From Gaiellasilicea sp963811885 (lineage in GTDB: Bacteria; Actinomycetota; Thermoleophilia; Gaiellales; Gaiellaceae), in contig CAWETB010000002.1 in assembly GCA_963811885.1 (NCBI GenBank), forward strand, positions 62,001-126,000: a stretch of 64,000 nucleotides of DNA, written 5' to 3'. Under the pieces are notes generated by a model. That model saw only the letters and a program-made list of their open reading frames with translations, made no database searches and had not been told where the DNA came from. The position numbers were made by a program, and so were the translations under genes. This document shows, one piece after another, positions 27,168 to 36,536 of the stretch. How positions within the stretch are numbered: position 1 is the first letter of the stretch; each line of letters opens with the position of its first letter.

Positions 27168-28069
27168 TCAGAACTCCCGGTCGAACTCGACGGTTGCCCT
27201 GCGCGTCGACGTGCACCGAGGCGCGCCGCGCGGCCCAGCACTGGTAGTTGACCGCGACCGGGTTCAGGGTCATGTGCGTGTCGGCGTGCTCGATGTGGCA
27301 CTGGAGCACGGTCACGTCGCCGCCGAGGCCCATCGGGCCGATCCCGGTCTCGTTGAGCAGGCCGTAGAGCTCGTCCTCGAGCTGGGCGACGAGCGGATCG
27401 GCGTTGCGCGTGCCGATCGGACGCGTGATCGCCTCCTTGGCGAGGTACATCGCGTAGTCGGCCGTGCCGCCGATGCCGACGCCGACGATCCCCGGCGGGC
27501 ACGGCTTGCCGCCGGCGCCGACGATCGACTCGAGCACGAACTGCTTGATCCCCTTCACGCCGTCGGCCGGGACGCACATCTTCAGGAAGCTCATGTTCTC
27601 GGAGCCGGAGCCCTTCGGCACGCACTTGACGTCGAGGCCGTCCCAGTCGGCGATGAACTCCCAGTGCACGATCGGCAGCCGGTGGCCGATGTTGGGGCCG
27701 GTGTTCTCGCGCGTCAGCGTGTGCACGGCGTTCGACCGGAGCGGGTGCTCGACGGTCGCGCGGGCGGTGCCGTCGCGAAGCGCCTCGTAGATCCGCGTCG
27801 GGTGGAGCGGGAAGTGCTCGCCGACGCGGCAGGTGTAGACCGCGATGCCGGTGTCCTGGCAGACGAGGTTCTTCTCGCTCGTCGGCGATGTTGACGTTGC
27901 GATGGATCGTCTGGAGGACGCGCTGCCCCGTGACCGAGGTCTCGCGGTCCTTCGCGGCCGCAAGGGCGTCGCGCAGGTCCTGCGGGATGTCCTTGAGCGC
28001 CCAGACGTAGAGGTGTGCCGCGGCGTCCTCGACCGCATGCTGGATATCGGTCCCGGTGACGGTGCTCAT
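27168..28069 (-). CDS. Class I fumarate hydratase, alpha subunit (two frameshifts)
   Basis: The N-terminal Fe-S domain shows LVCQDTGIAVYTCRVGE, IVHWEFIADWDGLDVKCVPKGSG, NMSFLKMCVPADGVKG and PCPPGIVGVGIGGTADYAM, including three cysteines for the 4Fe-4S cluster (CQDTG, KMC, CPPG). GDVTVLQCHIEHADTHMT is near the end. Indels near 27885 and 27195 restore the full length with ending TVEFDREF. ATG 28069 overlaps the stop of the flavoprotein gene as ATGA. Confidence 0.9.
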
Positions 28070-29262
28070 ACGCTCGCTTTCTCTGCAGCGGCCCGGCCGG
28101 CCCGCCGTCCGAATACAACACATTCCAGGAGGGAGTTGCCCATCATGCGGTTGCGGCCATGCGTCCCGCCGGCGATCTCGCCGCAGGCGTACATGCCCTC
28201 CAGCGTCGTCTGGGCGTCGGTGCCGATCGTCAGGCCGCCGTTCTGGTAGTGGAGCACGGGGTAGGTCAGGATCGGCTGCTCGAGCGGGTCGATGCCGGCG
28301 CCGCGGTAACGGCGGAGCATGTACGGCAGCGAGATCTCGGCGTCGTCGGGCGCGATCCGCGTCGTGTCGAGATAGACGGCGGGGCGGCCGTCCTCGGTCT
28401 CGACGCCCTTGCCGTTCTCGACCTCGTCGAAGATCGCCTGGCTGACGACGTCACGCGGGCCGAGCGAGTCGGTGAACTCCTCGCCGGTCGGCGTTCAGGA
28501 GCACGGCGCCGTAGGCGCGCGTCGTCTCCGGGATCGAGTAGCCCTGCATCGTCTCCGGCCACGCGCCGCCGTTCGGGTGGTACTGGAGCTCGTCCAGGTC
28601 GCGCGCCTCGGCGCCGAGGTCGAGCGCGATCCGCGTCACCTCGCCGGTCGCGTTCGGATGGTTGGTCGAGAGCTCGCCGCGCTCCTCCGCGACCCGGAAG
28701 CAGCGGCCGCCGGCGGCGAGGATCGACGGTCGCCGCGTCGAGCTCGTGCTCGCCGCAGGTCGCACGCCAGCCGTTCTCGCCCGGCTCGAGCGCCGACAGA
28801 GGGCTGTTGGGAAACAGGGTGCCGCCGCCCGCCTCGAACGCGTCGCGAAGCGCCTTCGTGATCGCGTGCCCGGTGCGGTCGCCCACCTGGAGCAGCCGCT
28901 TGGCCGACGCGCCGCCGCAGCGGGCGAGCCGGTAGCCGCCGTTCTCGCCGCGTGAACTCGACCCCGAGCTCCTCGAGCCAGTGGATCGCGCTCTGCGCGT
29001 CGCCGGTGAGGATCTCGACGAGGCGCATGTCGGCGCTGTCGTGCGAGCTCTTGAAGATGTCGGCCGCGTGCTGCTCGGGCGAGTCGTCGTCGCCGAACGA
29101 CGCCTGGATCCCACCCTGCGCCTTGGCCGAGTTGCAGGCCTGGATCGAGCCCTTCGTCGCGAGGCCGACCCGGGCGCCCGCACGGTCCGCGGACACAGCG
29201 GCGGCAAGTCCCGAGGCGCCGCTCCCGATCACGAGCACGTCGAAGGAGTGCGAACCGGTCAC
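28066..29262 (-). CDS. SdhA/NadB-like FAD-dependent oxidoreductase (about three frameshifts)
   Basis: Motifs in order: FDVLVIGSGASGLAAAVSAD (FAD), SIQACNSAKAQGGIQASFGD, LLQVGDRTGHAITKALRDAF, DELQYHPNGGAWPETMQGY, SLPYMLRRYRGAGIDP and GMYACGEIAGGTHGRNRMMG. These fit fumarate reductase/succinate dehydrogenase flavoproteins and L-aspartate oxidases. Breaks lie near 28955, 28730 and 28490. No iron-sulfur or membrane subunit follows; instead fumarase subunits do. A soluble fumarate reductase or a NadB are both possible. GTG 29262 is the chosen start (TTG 29280 is the alternative). Confidence 0.8.
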
Positions 29263-29283
29263 GTCGGCAGGATACCGCAAACG

Positions 29284-29300
29284 CTAATGCGCTGCATTAG
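29284..29300. promoter_or_regulatory. Perfect inverted repeat, candidate operator
   Basis: CTAATGC and its exact complement GCATTAG flank a 3-base centre, 22 bases upstream of the flavoprotein start. Such a 7-3-7 palindrome in the promoter of the flavoprotein-fumarase-ComA operon suggests a repressor site; the regulator is not evident nearby. Confidence 0.5.
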
Positions 29301-29357
29301 CTGTCCTTATCGTTCTCGGGCTATTGGGAAGTACCCGGGCTGCCGATAATCCGGATG

Positions 29358-29702
29358 ATGACTCGACTCTTCGGATTCGTCTCCATTCTCGCCGTGCTGG
29401 CGGTGTCCGGCTACGCATTCCTCGGCAACACGAGCGTGGGTGGGCTGAGCCCGATCGGCAAGGTCTCGGACGCCGAGTCGCGGGCCGAGGTCGCGAGCGC
29501 GAAGTACACACTGGCCATCGTCGCTCGCCAACTCGCCCAGGTGCACGCAGTCACGGCCACGTACGCCGACACGCTCGACTTCGACAACCCGTTCGTCCGG
29601 CTGATTCGTGCCGACGAAACGTCGTACTGCGTCGAGTACAAGAAGACGGAGACGTACTTCCTCGCAGGCCCGGGCGGCACGGTCGCACTCGGTTCCTGCT
29701 GA
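29358..29702 (+). CDS. Small exported or membrane-anchored protein
   Basis: This 114-residue protein has an N-terminal hydrophobic segment (LFGFVSILAVLAVSGYAFLG) and a small exported domain with two cysteines (TSYCVEYKKTETYF and a terminal GSC). The profile, with a hydrophobic stem and VASAKYTLAIVARQLAQV, resembles pilin-like or secreted proteins, but no pilin cleavage motif is clear. ATG 29358 fits GATAAT 7 bases upstream; ATG 29355 is the neighbour. Confidence 0.6.
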   Translation: MTRLFGFVSILAVLAVSGYAFLGNTSVGGLSPIGKVSDAESRAEVASAKYTLAIVARQLAQVHAVTATYADTLDFDNPFVRLIRADETSYCVEYKKTETYFLAGPGGTVALGSC

Positions 29703-31532
29703 TCACCAGATCGCGCTGAGCAACTGCTCGACGTCCGCAGGCGTGACCGGCCGCGGATTCGCCTTGGCGCCTGGACGCTCAGCGGCCGACTCGGCCACCT
29801 CGGCCGGCGCCTCCTCAGGGATGCCGAGATCGCGCAGGCGCTCGAAGCCGCCGAGCCGCGCGAGCTCCTCGACGCGCGCGGCCGGATCGTCCGTCCCGAG
29901 GGCGGCGCCGAAGCGGGCGATCGCCTCGCCGGCAACCGGCTCGTTGAACCGGAGCGCCGGCGGCAGCGTCAGCGCGTTCAGCGCGCCGTGCGGCGCGCCG
30001 TAGCGGCCGCCGAGCGCCTGGGCGAGTGCGTGGCCGAGCGCGAGCATCGAGCCGCCGAGTGCGGCTCCGGCATGACAGGCGCCGCGGAGGAGCTGCTCGC
30101 GCGCCTCCGGGTCGTCGGGCCGCCCGACCACGCGGGGGAGCCATTCGCCGATCAGCTCTGCGCCCGCGAGAGCATCGGCGTCGGTCTCGGGCGTCCGCTC
30201 GCGGACGTAGAGCGCCTCGGCGCAGTGTGCGAGCGCGTTCAGCGACGTGCCGACCGTCTCGGGTACCGGCAGCCCGAGCGTCAGCTGCGGCTCGTAGACG
30301 ATCGCGTGCAGGTTGGCGCCGGCGCCGCCGCCGCGCATCCGGCGGTCCGGGTCGCGGACGCCGAAGAAGGACGTCCACTCCGCCCCGGAGTACGTCGTCG
30401 GCACCGAGACGAGCGGCAGCCCGCTCGCGGCCGACGCCGCCTTGCCCGTGTCGATCGCACTGCCGCCGCCGATCGCGACGATCGTGTCGACGCCCTCCGG
30501 CACCTCGATCCGGTGCGACGGCACCTCCTCCCAGCGATCCGCTGCAGCGAAGACATCGCGCCAGCGGGGGCTCGCGACGACAAGCGGCCGCTCCCCTGCG
30601 AGCGCGGGCAGCTCGCCGATGCCCCAGCGGACGATCATCGCTGCGAGCTTGGCGCGCGCGAACTCGACGAACGCGTCGGCGGCGCGCGTCGGCGTCCTGC
30701 CGGAGGCGCGCGCAAGCGAGATCTCGCGTCGTGCGTCGAGCCCTTCGACCTTGGCGGCGGTGAGCGAGCCGCCCGCGAGCTCCGGCTCGACCGCCGAGCG
30801 CGAGATGAAGGTGACGCCGTAGCCGGCCTGCACGGCGCTTCGCACCGACTCCTGCAGGCCGAGCTCGAGCCGGACGTCGAGGTCGCGCAGCCGCGTGCCG
30901 ATCGAGCGCAGCTCGTCCTCGACGATCTGGCGGACGCCGGCGCCCTCCTGCATCACGATCAGGTTCTCGCCGCGCAACTCCTCCAGGGACACCGTCCGCC
31001 CCGCGAACGCGTGGCCGGGCGGACAGGCGAGGATCACCTCGTCGTCGAAGAACGGCTCGAAGGCGACCGCGCGGTGGCGGCGGGAGGCGCCGACGATCCC
31101 GAGCTCGAGCTCGCGCGCAGCGACACGTTCGACGACGGCCTGCGTGTCGGCGACCGTCAGCGCGATCCTGACGCCCGGGTGCTCGCGCTGGAACTCGCAG
31201 AGCAGCAGCGGCACGACGATGGCGGCCGGGCCCGTGGAGGCGCCGATCTGCAGCTCGCCGGCGAGCTCGCCCTCGCCCTCGCCCGCGATCTCGTCGAGGA
31301 TCTGCCCCTCGAGCGTGAGCAGCCGCTGGGCGCCGCGATAGAGCCGCAACCCGGCCTCGGTCGGCTCGACGCGGCGGCCGGAGCGGTCGAGCAGCTGCGT
31401 GCCGAGCCGCTTCTCGAGCGCCCGCACCTGGAGCGAGACGGCGGGCTGGGTGACGCCGAGACGCTCGGCCGCCTGCGAGAAGCTGCGCCGCTCGACGACG
31501 GCGCAGAAGGCCGCGAGCTGACGGGTATCCAT
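29703..31532 (-). CDS. LysR-type regulator fused in frame to a maleylacetate reductase-like enzyme
   Basis: One open frame of 609 residues. Residues 1-60 are the LysR helix-turn-helix (FSQAAERLGVTQPAVSLQV) and 90-298 the effector domain (QEGAGVRQIVEDELRS, QAGYGVTFISRSAVEP). From residue 299 an iron-alcohol dehydrogenase-like enzyme follows, with VAIGGGSAIDTGKA, PTTYSGAEWTSFFGV and GTSLNALAHCAEALY, where Asn replaces the usual metal-binding Asp as in maleylacetate reductases, and later GGRYGAPHGALNAL. The enzyme part is short (311 residues). A stop missed through an indel is possible: an ATGA overlap stands exactly at the junction in another frame. Confidence 0.8.
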   Translation of the reverse strand: MDTRQLAAFCAVVERRSFSQAAERLGVTQPAVSLQVRALEKRLGTQLLDRSGRRVEPTEAGLRLYRGAQRLLTLEGQILDEIAGEGEGELAGELQIGASTGPAAIVVPLLLCEFQREHPGVRIALTVADTQAVVERVAARELELGIVGASRRHRAVAFEPFFDDEVILACPPGHAFAGRTVSLEELRGENLIVMQEGAGVRQIVEDELRSIGTRLRDLDVRLELGLQESVRSAVQAGYGVTFISRSAVEPELAGGSLTAAKVEGLDARREISLARASGRTPTRAADAFVEFARAKLAAMIVRWGIGELPALAGERPLVVASPRWRDVFAAADRWEEVPSHRIEVPEGVDTIVAIGGGSAIDTGKAASAASGLPLVSVPTTYSGAEWTSFFGVRDPDRRMRGGGAGANLHAIVYEPQLTLGLPVPETVGTSLNALAHCAEALYVRERTPETDADALAGAELIGEWLPRVVGRPDDPEAREQLLRGACHAGAALGGSMLALGHALAQALGGRYGAPHGALNALTLPPALRFNEPVAGEAIARFGAALGTDDPAARVEELARLGGFERLRDLGIPEEAPAEVAESAAERPGAKANPRPVTPADVEQLLSAIW

Positions 31533-31545
31533 AAGCAGATCTTAT
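31531..31545. promoter_or_regulatory. LysR-type operator candidate
   Basis: ATAAG-N5-CTTAT is a perfect 15-base palindrome of the T-N11-A LysR type. It covers the start of the LysR gene at 31532 and lies 14 bases before the divergent DUF354 gene, as expected for autoregulation. Confidence 0.6.
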
Positions 31546-31558
31546 AGACTCGTCGCGG

Positions 31559-32557
31559 GTGCGCGTCTGGGTCGACATCACGAACTCGCCGCACGTGCCG
31601 TTCTTCCGGCCGCTGCTGCGGCTGCTCGCCGAGGACGGGCACGACGTCGAGGTGACCGCCCGCGACTACGCGCAGACCCTCGAGTTGCTCGAGCTGAACG
31701 GGATCGCGCACCGCGTCGTCGGGCCCGCACACGGCGGCGCCGGCGCGCTCGGGAAGGCACGCGCGATGGCCGGGCGCCTCCCTGCCCTCCGCCGCTTCGC
31801 GAAGGGGCGCCGGTTCGACCTCGCGCTCGCGCACGGCTCCCATGAGGCGATGCTCGTCGCCCGGAGCCTCGGGATCGCGGGCGCGACCGCGCACGACTAC
31901 GAGTTCGCGACGACGCAGCACCAGCTCGGTCTCCGGGCTGCGACACGGGTGGTCTTCCCCGACGCCGTTCCGCCCGACCGCCTCGCCCGGCTCGGCGCAA
32001 AGCCGCCCAAGCTGCGCCAGTACCCGGGGATCGAGGAGGAGTACTACCTCGCCGACTTCGAGCCCGATCCGGCCGTCCTCGACGGCATCGATCCCGCGAG
32101 CGTGCTCGCCGTCGTGCGGACGCCGCCGGAGGTGTCGCTCTACCACCGCCACGGCAACCCGCTCTTCCGGGACGTGCTCGACCGGCTCGGACGCGACGAG
32201 CACGTGCACGCAGTCGTCCTCCCGCGAACGCGCGAGCAGCGGGAGGAGATCCGCGCTCTCGGGCTGCCGTCGCTGCACTTGCCGGAGCACGCGATCGACG
32301 CTCAGAGCCTTGTCGGTCTCGCCGACCTCGTCGTCTCGGCCGGGGGGACGATGAACCGCGAGGCAGTCGCGCTCGGCACGCCGGTCTACACGACGTTCGC
32401 GGGCCGGCTCGGCGCCGTCGACGAGACCTTGATCCGCGAGGGGCGGCTGCGGCCGCTGACCTCGCCGGCGGAGCTCGACCTCCACAAGCGCGACGCAGCG
32501 CCGGAACGCGTTCGACGCGATCCCCGCGGGTTGCTCGACCTGCTCCTGACGGCCTGA
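31559..32557 (+). CDS. DUF354-family protein (glycosyltransferase-like fold)
   Basis: The 332-residue protein matches DUF354: VWVDITNSPHVPFFRPLLRL, ALAHGSHEAMLVARSLGI, AHDYEFATTQHQLG, YPGIEEEYYLADFEP, VVRTPPEVSLYH and VSAGGTMNREAVALGTPVYT. The two-lobed layout and the GG-T-MNREA motif resemble UDP-GlcNAc epimerase/GT-B enzymes, so an envelope sugar role is likely. It starts with GTG at 31559; a TAGACT box is 8 bases upstream. A strong terminator follows immediately. Confidence 0.85.
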   Translation: MRVWVDITNSPHVPFFRPLLRLLAEDGHDVEVTARDYAQTLELLELNGIAHRVVGPAHGGAGALGKARAMAGRLPALRRFAKGRRFDLALAHGSHEAMLVARSLGIAGATAHDYEFATTQHQLGLRAATRVVFPDAVPPDRLARLGAKPPKLRQYPGIEEEYYLADFEPDPAVLDGIDPASVLAVVRTPPEVSLYHRHGNPLFRDVLDRLGRDEHVHAVVLPRTREQREEIRALGLPSLHLPEHAIDAQSLVGLADLVVSAGGTMNREAVALGTPVYTTFAGRLGAVDETLIREGRLRPLTSPAELDLHKRDAAPERVRRDPRGLLDLLLTA

Positions 32558-32583
32558 GGGCCGGCCCCTTTCGGGGCCGGCCC
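32558..32583. terminator. Bidirectional rho-independent terminator
   Basis: An 11-bp perfect GC stem (GGGCCGGCCCC and complement) with a TTTC loop begins directly after the DUF354 stop and is followed by TTT. The opposing 5'-nucleotidase gene ends at 32599, so it can serve both. Confidence 0.88.
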
Positions 32584-32598
32584 TTTCGACCACTAGGG

Positions 32599-35500
32599 CT
32601 ACGTGCCCTGGATCAGCCGCCCGTCGACGACCGGGGCCACCGGCGAGTGACCGGCGATGTAGTCGATCACGACCTGCATCAGGTCGTCGCCCGGCTGCTG
32701 GACGTTCGTGCCGCTGGCGAAGATCGTGTAGCCGTCTCCGCCGGTGTACATGAAGTCGTTCGTCACGAACCGAACGGCGTCGGTGTCCCCGACCGGGATC
32801 GGCCGTGCCCGCCCGGCCCGTTCGGCGTCTTCCAGACGCCATCGACGACCGGCGGTCGTGCCGTTGCAGTGGAACGTCGCCTTCAGGCCCGAGACCTGCG
32901 GGAAGCGCCCCGTGTTGATCGCGACGTTGCAGACGGGCGAGAAGCCGTTCACGAACGCGGTCTTCAGCTGCGCTCCGGTGAGCGTGAGGATCGTCGTCCG
33001 GTTGCCGAACGGCAGGACCGCGAACACCTCGCCCCACGTGATCTCACCGGGCTGTTCGCCGGCACTCGGCGGGGAGACCAGCAGGTCCTGACGGAGCCCG
33101 CCGGAGTTGGTGTACGCCCCGTCGACGCCCGGATACTTCAGGCGCATCGCGTCGGCGACCATGTTCCCCATCGCCGACTCCTTCAGCCGGGTCGGGGCTC
33201 GCAGGATGTCGATCGACTGCCTGCCGATCACCTGGTTGCGGAGCACGGCCGTCTTGGCGTTGGCGTCGTCGACGATCGCCTTGACGTCCGCCCGCTGGGC
33301 GACGCCGAGGGTCTTCGCCACCCGCGTCGCACCGCCGGCCCAGGCGACGTCGCCGCCCTTGACCAGCAGCTGGAGCACGGAGTAGCTCGTCCCTGCGTTG
33401 ATGCCCTCGGTGATCAGGATGTTGCCCCGCATCAGGTTCGAGATGCGGTGGGTGTGGCCGACGATCATCGCGTCGACGGTCGTGTCCTGGAGCTCGTCGG
33501 CGATGCCCATGATCGGCCCCTGCCACGGCACTCCGGCCGCGTTGCCGATCGTGTTCTGGCCGACGGCGGTCCCCTCGTGGATGACCACGATCTGGACCTT
33601 GACGCCGAGCGCGCGCAGCCGCTCGGACTCCGCCTTGATCCGCGGTCCCTCGTCGAGGAACTTGAGTCCTGCGGTCGCACCCGCGGAGACGAGCTCCGGC
33701 GTGCTCTCGAGCTCGGCGCCGATGACGCCGACCTGGACTCCCCCGACCGTGAAGACGGCAGAGGGCGTCACCCAGGGCGGAAGCTGTCCGGTCACCGCGT
33801 CGACGATGTTCGTCGCCAGGAACGGGAACTTCGCCCGCGCCTGATGCTGCAGGAGCCGGCTGACGCCGTAGTCGAACTCGTGGTTGCCGTACGACGTGGC
33901 GTCCAGGCCCCACGCGTTCTCGACGTCGATCGCCGGCATGTCCTGCGAGCAGGGCCGAGTTCGCCGGCGAGGCGCCGACGTTGTCTCCCGCGGCCAGCGT
34001 CAGCCCGGGGCTCGCGGTGATGCCGACACCCGGCAACGCCGCGATCTCCTCGTCGAACATCGTCGCCAGGAAGGCGGCGCCGCCCACGGGCTGCTGGAGC
34101 CCGTCGTACGGGAGCGCCGTCGACTCGAGCTGGCCGTGGAAGTCGTTCAGGCCCACGATCGCAATCGGCCTGTACGACTCGCCGCCCTTGACGGCTCCCA
34201 GCAGGACCCGCCCCTGGCTGTGCTGCGGCTCGGGGATCCCGAGCAGGAACGCGAGCGTCGGCGCGAGGTCGATCGTCTTCGCCGTCACCTGGCCCTTCGC
34301 GATCCCCTCGCCACCGGCGAGGAAGGTCGCCCGCATGTTGACGTTCGCGGGCAGGTCCTGAACGGCCGGAACGTACCCGTGCTGCCCGAAGAAGTGCGAC
34401 GGCGCGACCAGCACGCCCGGCGTCTCCGCGTCGTACTGGTACGGCGGGAACGCGAAGGCGATGACGTCGCCCGTGCGTGTCGGATGGGCCATGTCGCTCG
34501 TGCTGTTCGGCCCGTTCGGGATGTACCGCGCCTCGGCCTTCGTGAAGACACGGTCGATCATCTTCCAGTTCTCGGGCCTGACCGTCATGGGTCCAGTCGT
34601 TCGGATCCTTCAGGCCGAGGTACTTCGCCTTGATCGCGGCCACCGTCGCGGCGACGTCACCCGCCGCGATCTGCTGGAAGCCGCCGCCGGCCGGATCGCG
34701 GAGCGCGACGTTGAGGTAGATCTGCAGCGCGCCGCCGGCCCAGCAGGCCTTGGCCTTGCCGATCGTCTCGCCCGTGGCCGGACGGCAGTTCGACGTCTGC
34801 GGCTTGGAGAGCAGGCCCAGCTCGACGAGGGGCAGGCTCGCGTCGATCGCGAGGAACTGCGGCGCGAAGCCGTGGTCGGAGGCGACGAAGGTCGTCGGGT
34901 CCTTGCCCATCAGCTCGCGGGCGCGGGTCAGGACCTCGTCGGCCTCCTGGTACGCGGTGCGGATGAACGCCTCGCGTGCAGCGACGCGGCCGTCGGCGAC
35001 CCCGTTCAGGTCGACGTCGTCGTACGCCGGGTTCGCTGCGCCGTTCGGCAGCTTCGGCGACACGAGCCCGAGGAACTGATGCTGGAACTCGTCCGTCGTC
35101 GGCATGCCGGCGAGGAGCAGGTCCGGGTCGTACTTCTCGACGACGTACTCGAGCATCGGCTCATGACCGGTCTTCCAGTACAGGCCCTGCTGGACGTACG
35201 TCTCCTCGGAGGTGACGCCGGCCTCGAGGATCGCGAAGTCGGCGGCCGTCGAGGTCGGGAACGTCTGCGCGAGGTACTCGGCGAAGTCGCCCGTGAAGCC
35301 GGGCTCGCCGGGCCACGTCGGCCAGCTCGCGATCGCGCGGCTGACGGACGTGTGGAAGAGGCGGACGCGGGACAGGTCGCCGGTCAGCTCCTCGACCTTG
35401 ACGAGGAAGCCGGCGGTGAGCCCCGCCGACGTGCCGCCGACGATCTTCACCTTGACGTCGGCCCACTCGCCCTTGCGGAGGATGCCGACGCTGTTCGCGG

Positions 35501-36367
35501 CGCTCTTCGTCGTCGAGAAGAGCACCTTGTCGTAGTTCTTCGTGCCGTCGTTCGTGCTGTCGAAGATCCAGGCGTTGAGCCCGTACTTGTCGACGGCGGG
35601 GGTGCCGTCGAGGACGCGCAGGTGCATCTCCATCGCCGGGCTGAAGGTCGCCGGCAGCGAGCCGGACCAGCCGGTGGCCGGCGTGGGAGCCGCGCCTGGG
35701 AAGGGCGCCTGGCCCGCATACCCGGCCGGGTGGTCGAACTGGAGCCCGAACGCGGCGATGAACGGCGCGTCGTCGAAGAGGACGTCACCCGCCTTGCCGA
35801 TGAAGTTCGTGGCGACGCCGCGGCCGGAGAAGAACGACTGGAAGTCGATCGTCGGGCCCTGGATCGTCGCGTTGCGGCCGCCCGCCCACTCGACCTGGGC
35901 GACCTTGAGGCCGGCCCGCTCGGCGGACTGAGCGATCGACTCGGCCTGGAGCACGTTCGGGTCGAACGGCCGCGGTGCCGGTTCCCGAACGGCTGGCCGT
36001 TGATGTGGAAGGTGTTGTTCGTGGAGCCGTGGACACCCGGCCACGCACCTGTGGCGAGGCTGTACCAGCCGGCGCCCGTGTTCGGCGGCGCCTGCGTCAG
36101 CAGGCCGTTGCCGCTCGCCGAGACGCCCTTCTTGAGGAAGGACGACATCGTCGGCAGCAGGCCCTGGGCCGCATACCTGGCGACGATGTCCTGCCGCATG
36201 CCGTCGGCGGCGAAGAAGACGGCGCTGTCGCTCGGCGCCTTCTCCTTCGCGGCCGCCGAGTTCGACGCGGCGGCTGTGAGCTTGCCGGTCGCGGGCGCTG
36301 CCAGTACGAGCAGCACTGAGATCGCGCCCATGAGCGCGACGAATCGGAATCGAACGAGTGATGACAC
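32599..36367 (-). CDS. Secreted phosphodiesterase/alkaline phosphatase fused to 5'-nucleotidase (three frameshifts)
   Basis: Joined, this is about 1255 residues. A signal peptide (FVALMGAISVLLVLAAPATG) precedes a type I phosphodiesterase/alkaline-phosphatase-fold domain (about 40-720) with FFAADGMRQDIVARY, APPNTGAGWYSLATGAWPGV and ASDHGFAPQF. From about 732 a 5'-nucleotidase follows with the metal motifs LNDFHGQLE, YGNHEFDYG and VGHTHRISN, then the C-terminal domain (NSGGLRQDLL, NDFMYTGGDGYTIFASG). Breaks lie near 35985, 34595 and 33955. GTG 36367 is supported by GGAGG 6 bases upstream. It is probably an exported nucleotide scavenger. Confidence 0.85.
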
Positions 36368-36536
36368 TCCGCACCTCCCCGAGATCTGGAGTTCGTTGGT
36401 AACTGAATGGATTCCCCTGCGTGGCCGGCCCCCCACAGCCACCACCGCGAGTGCATGCTATTCCTGTTCGCACCCTCGGGTAAAGCGGAGCGGTCTCGAT
36501 CCGGAGGAGATCCGGAGAGTTGGCCGTCGACTGGTG

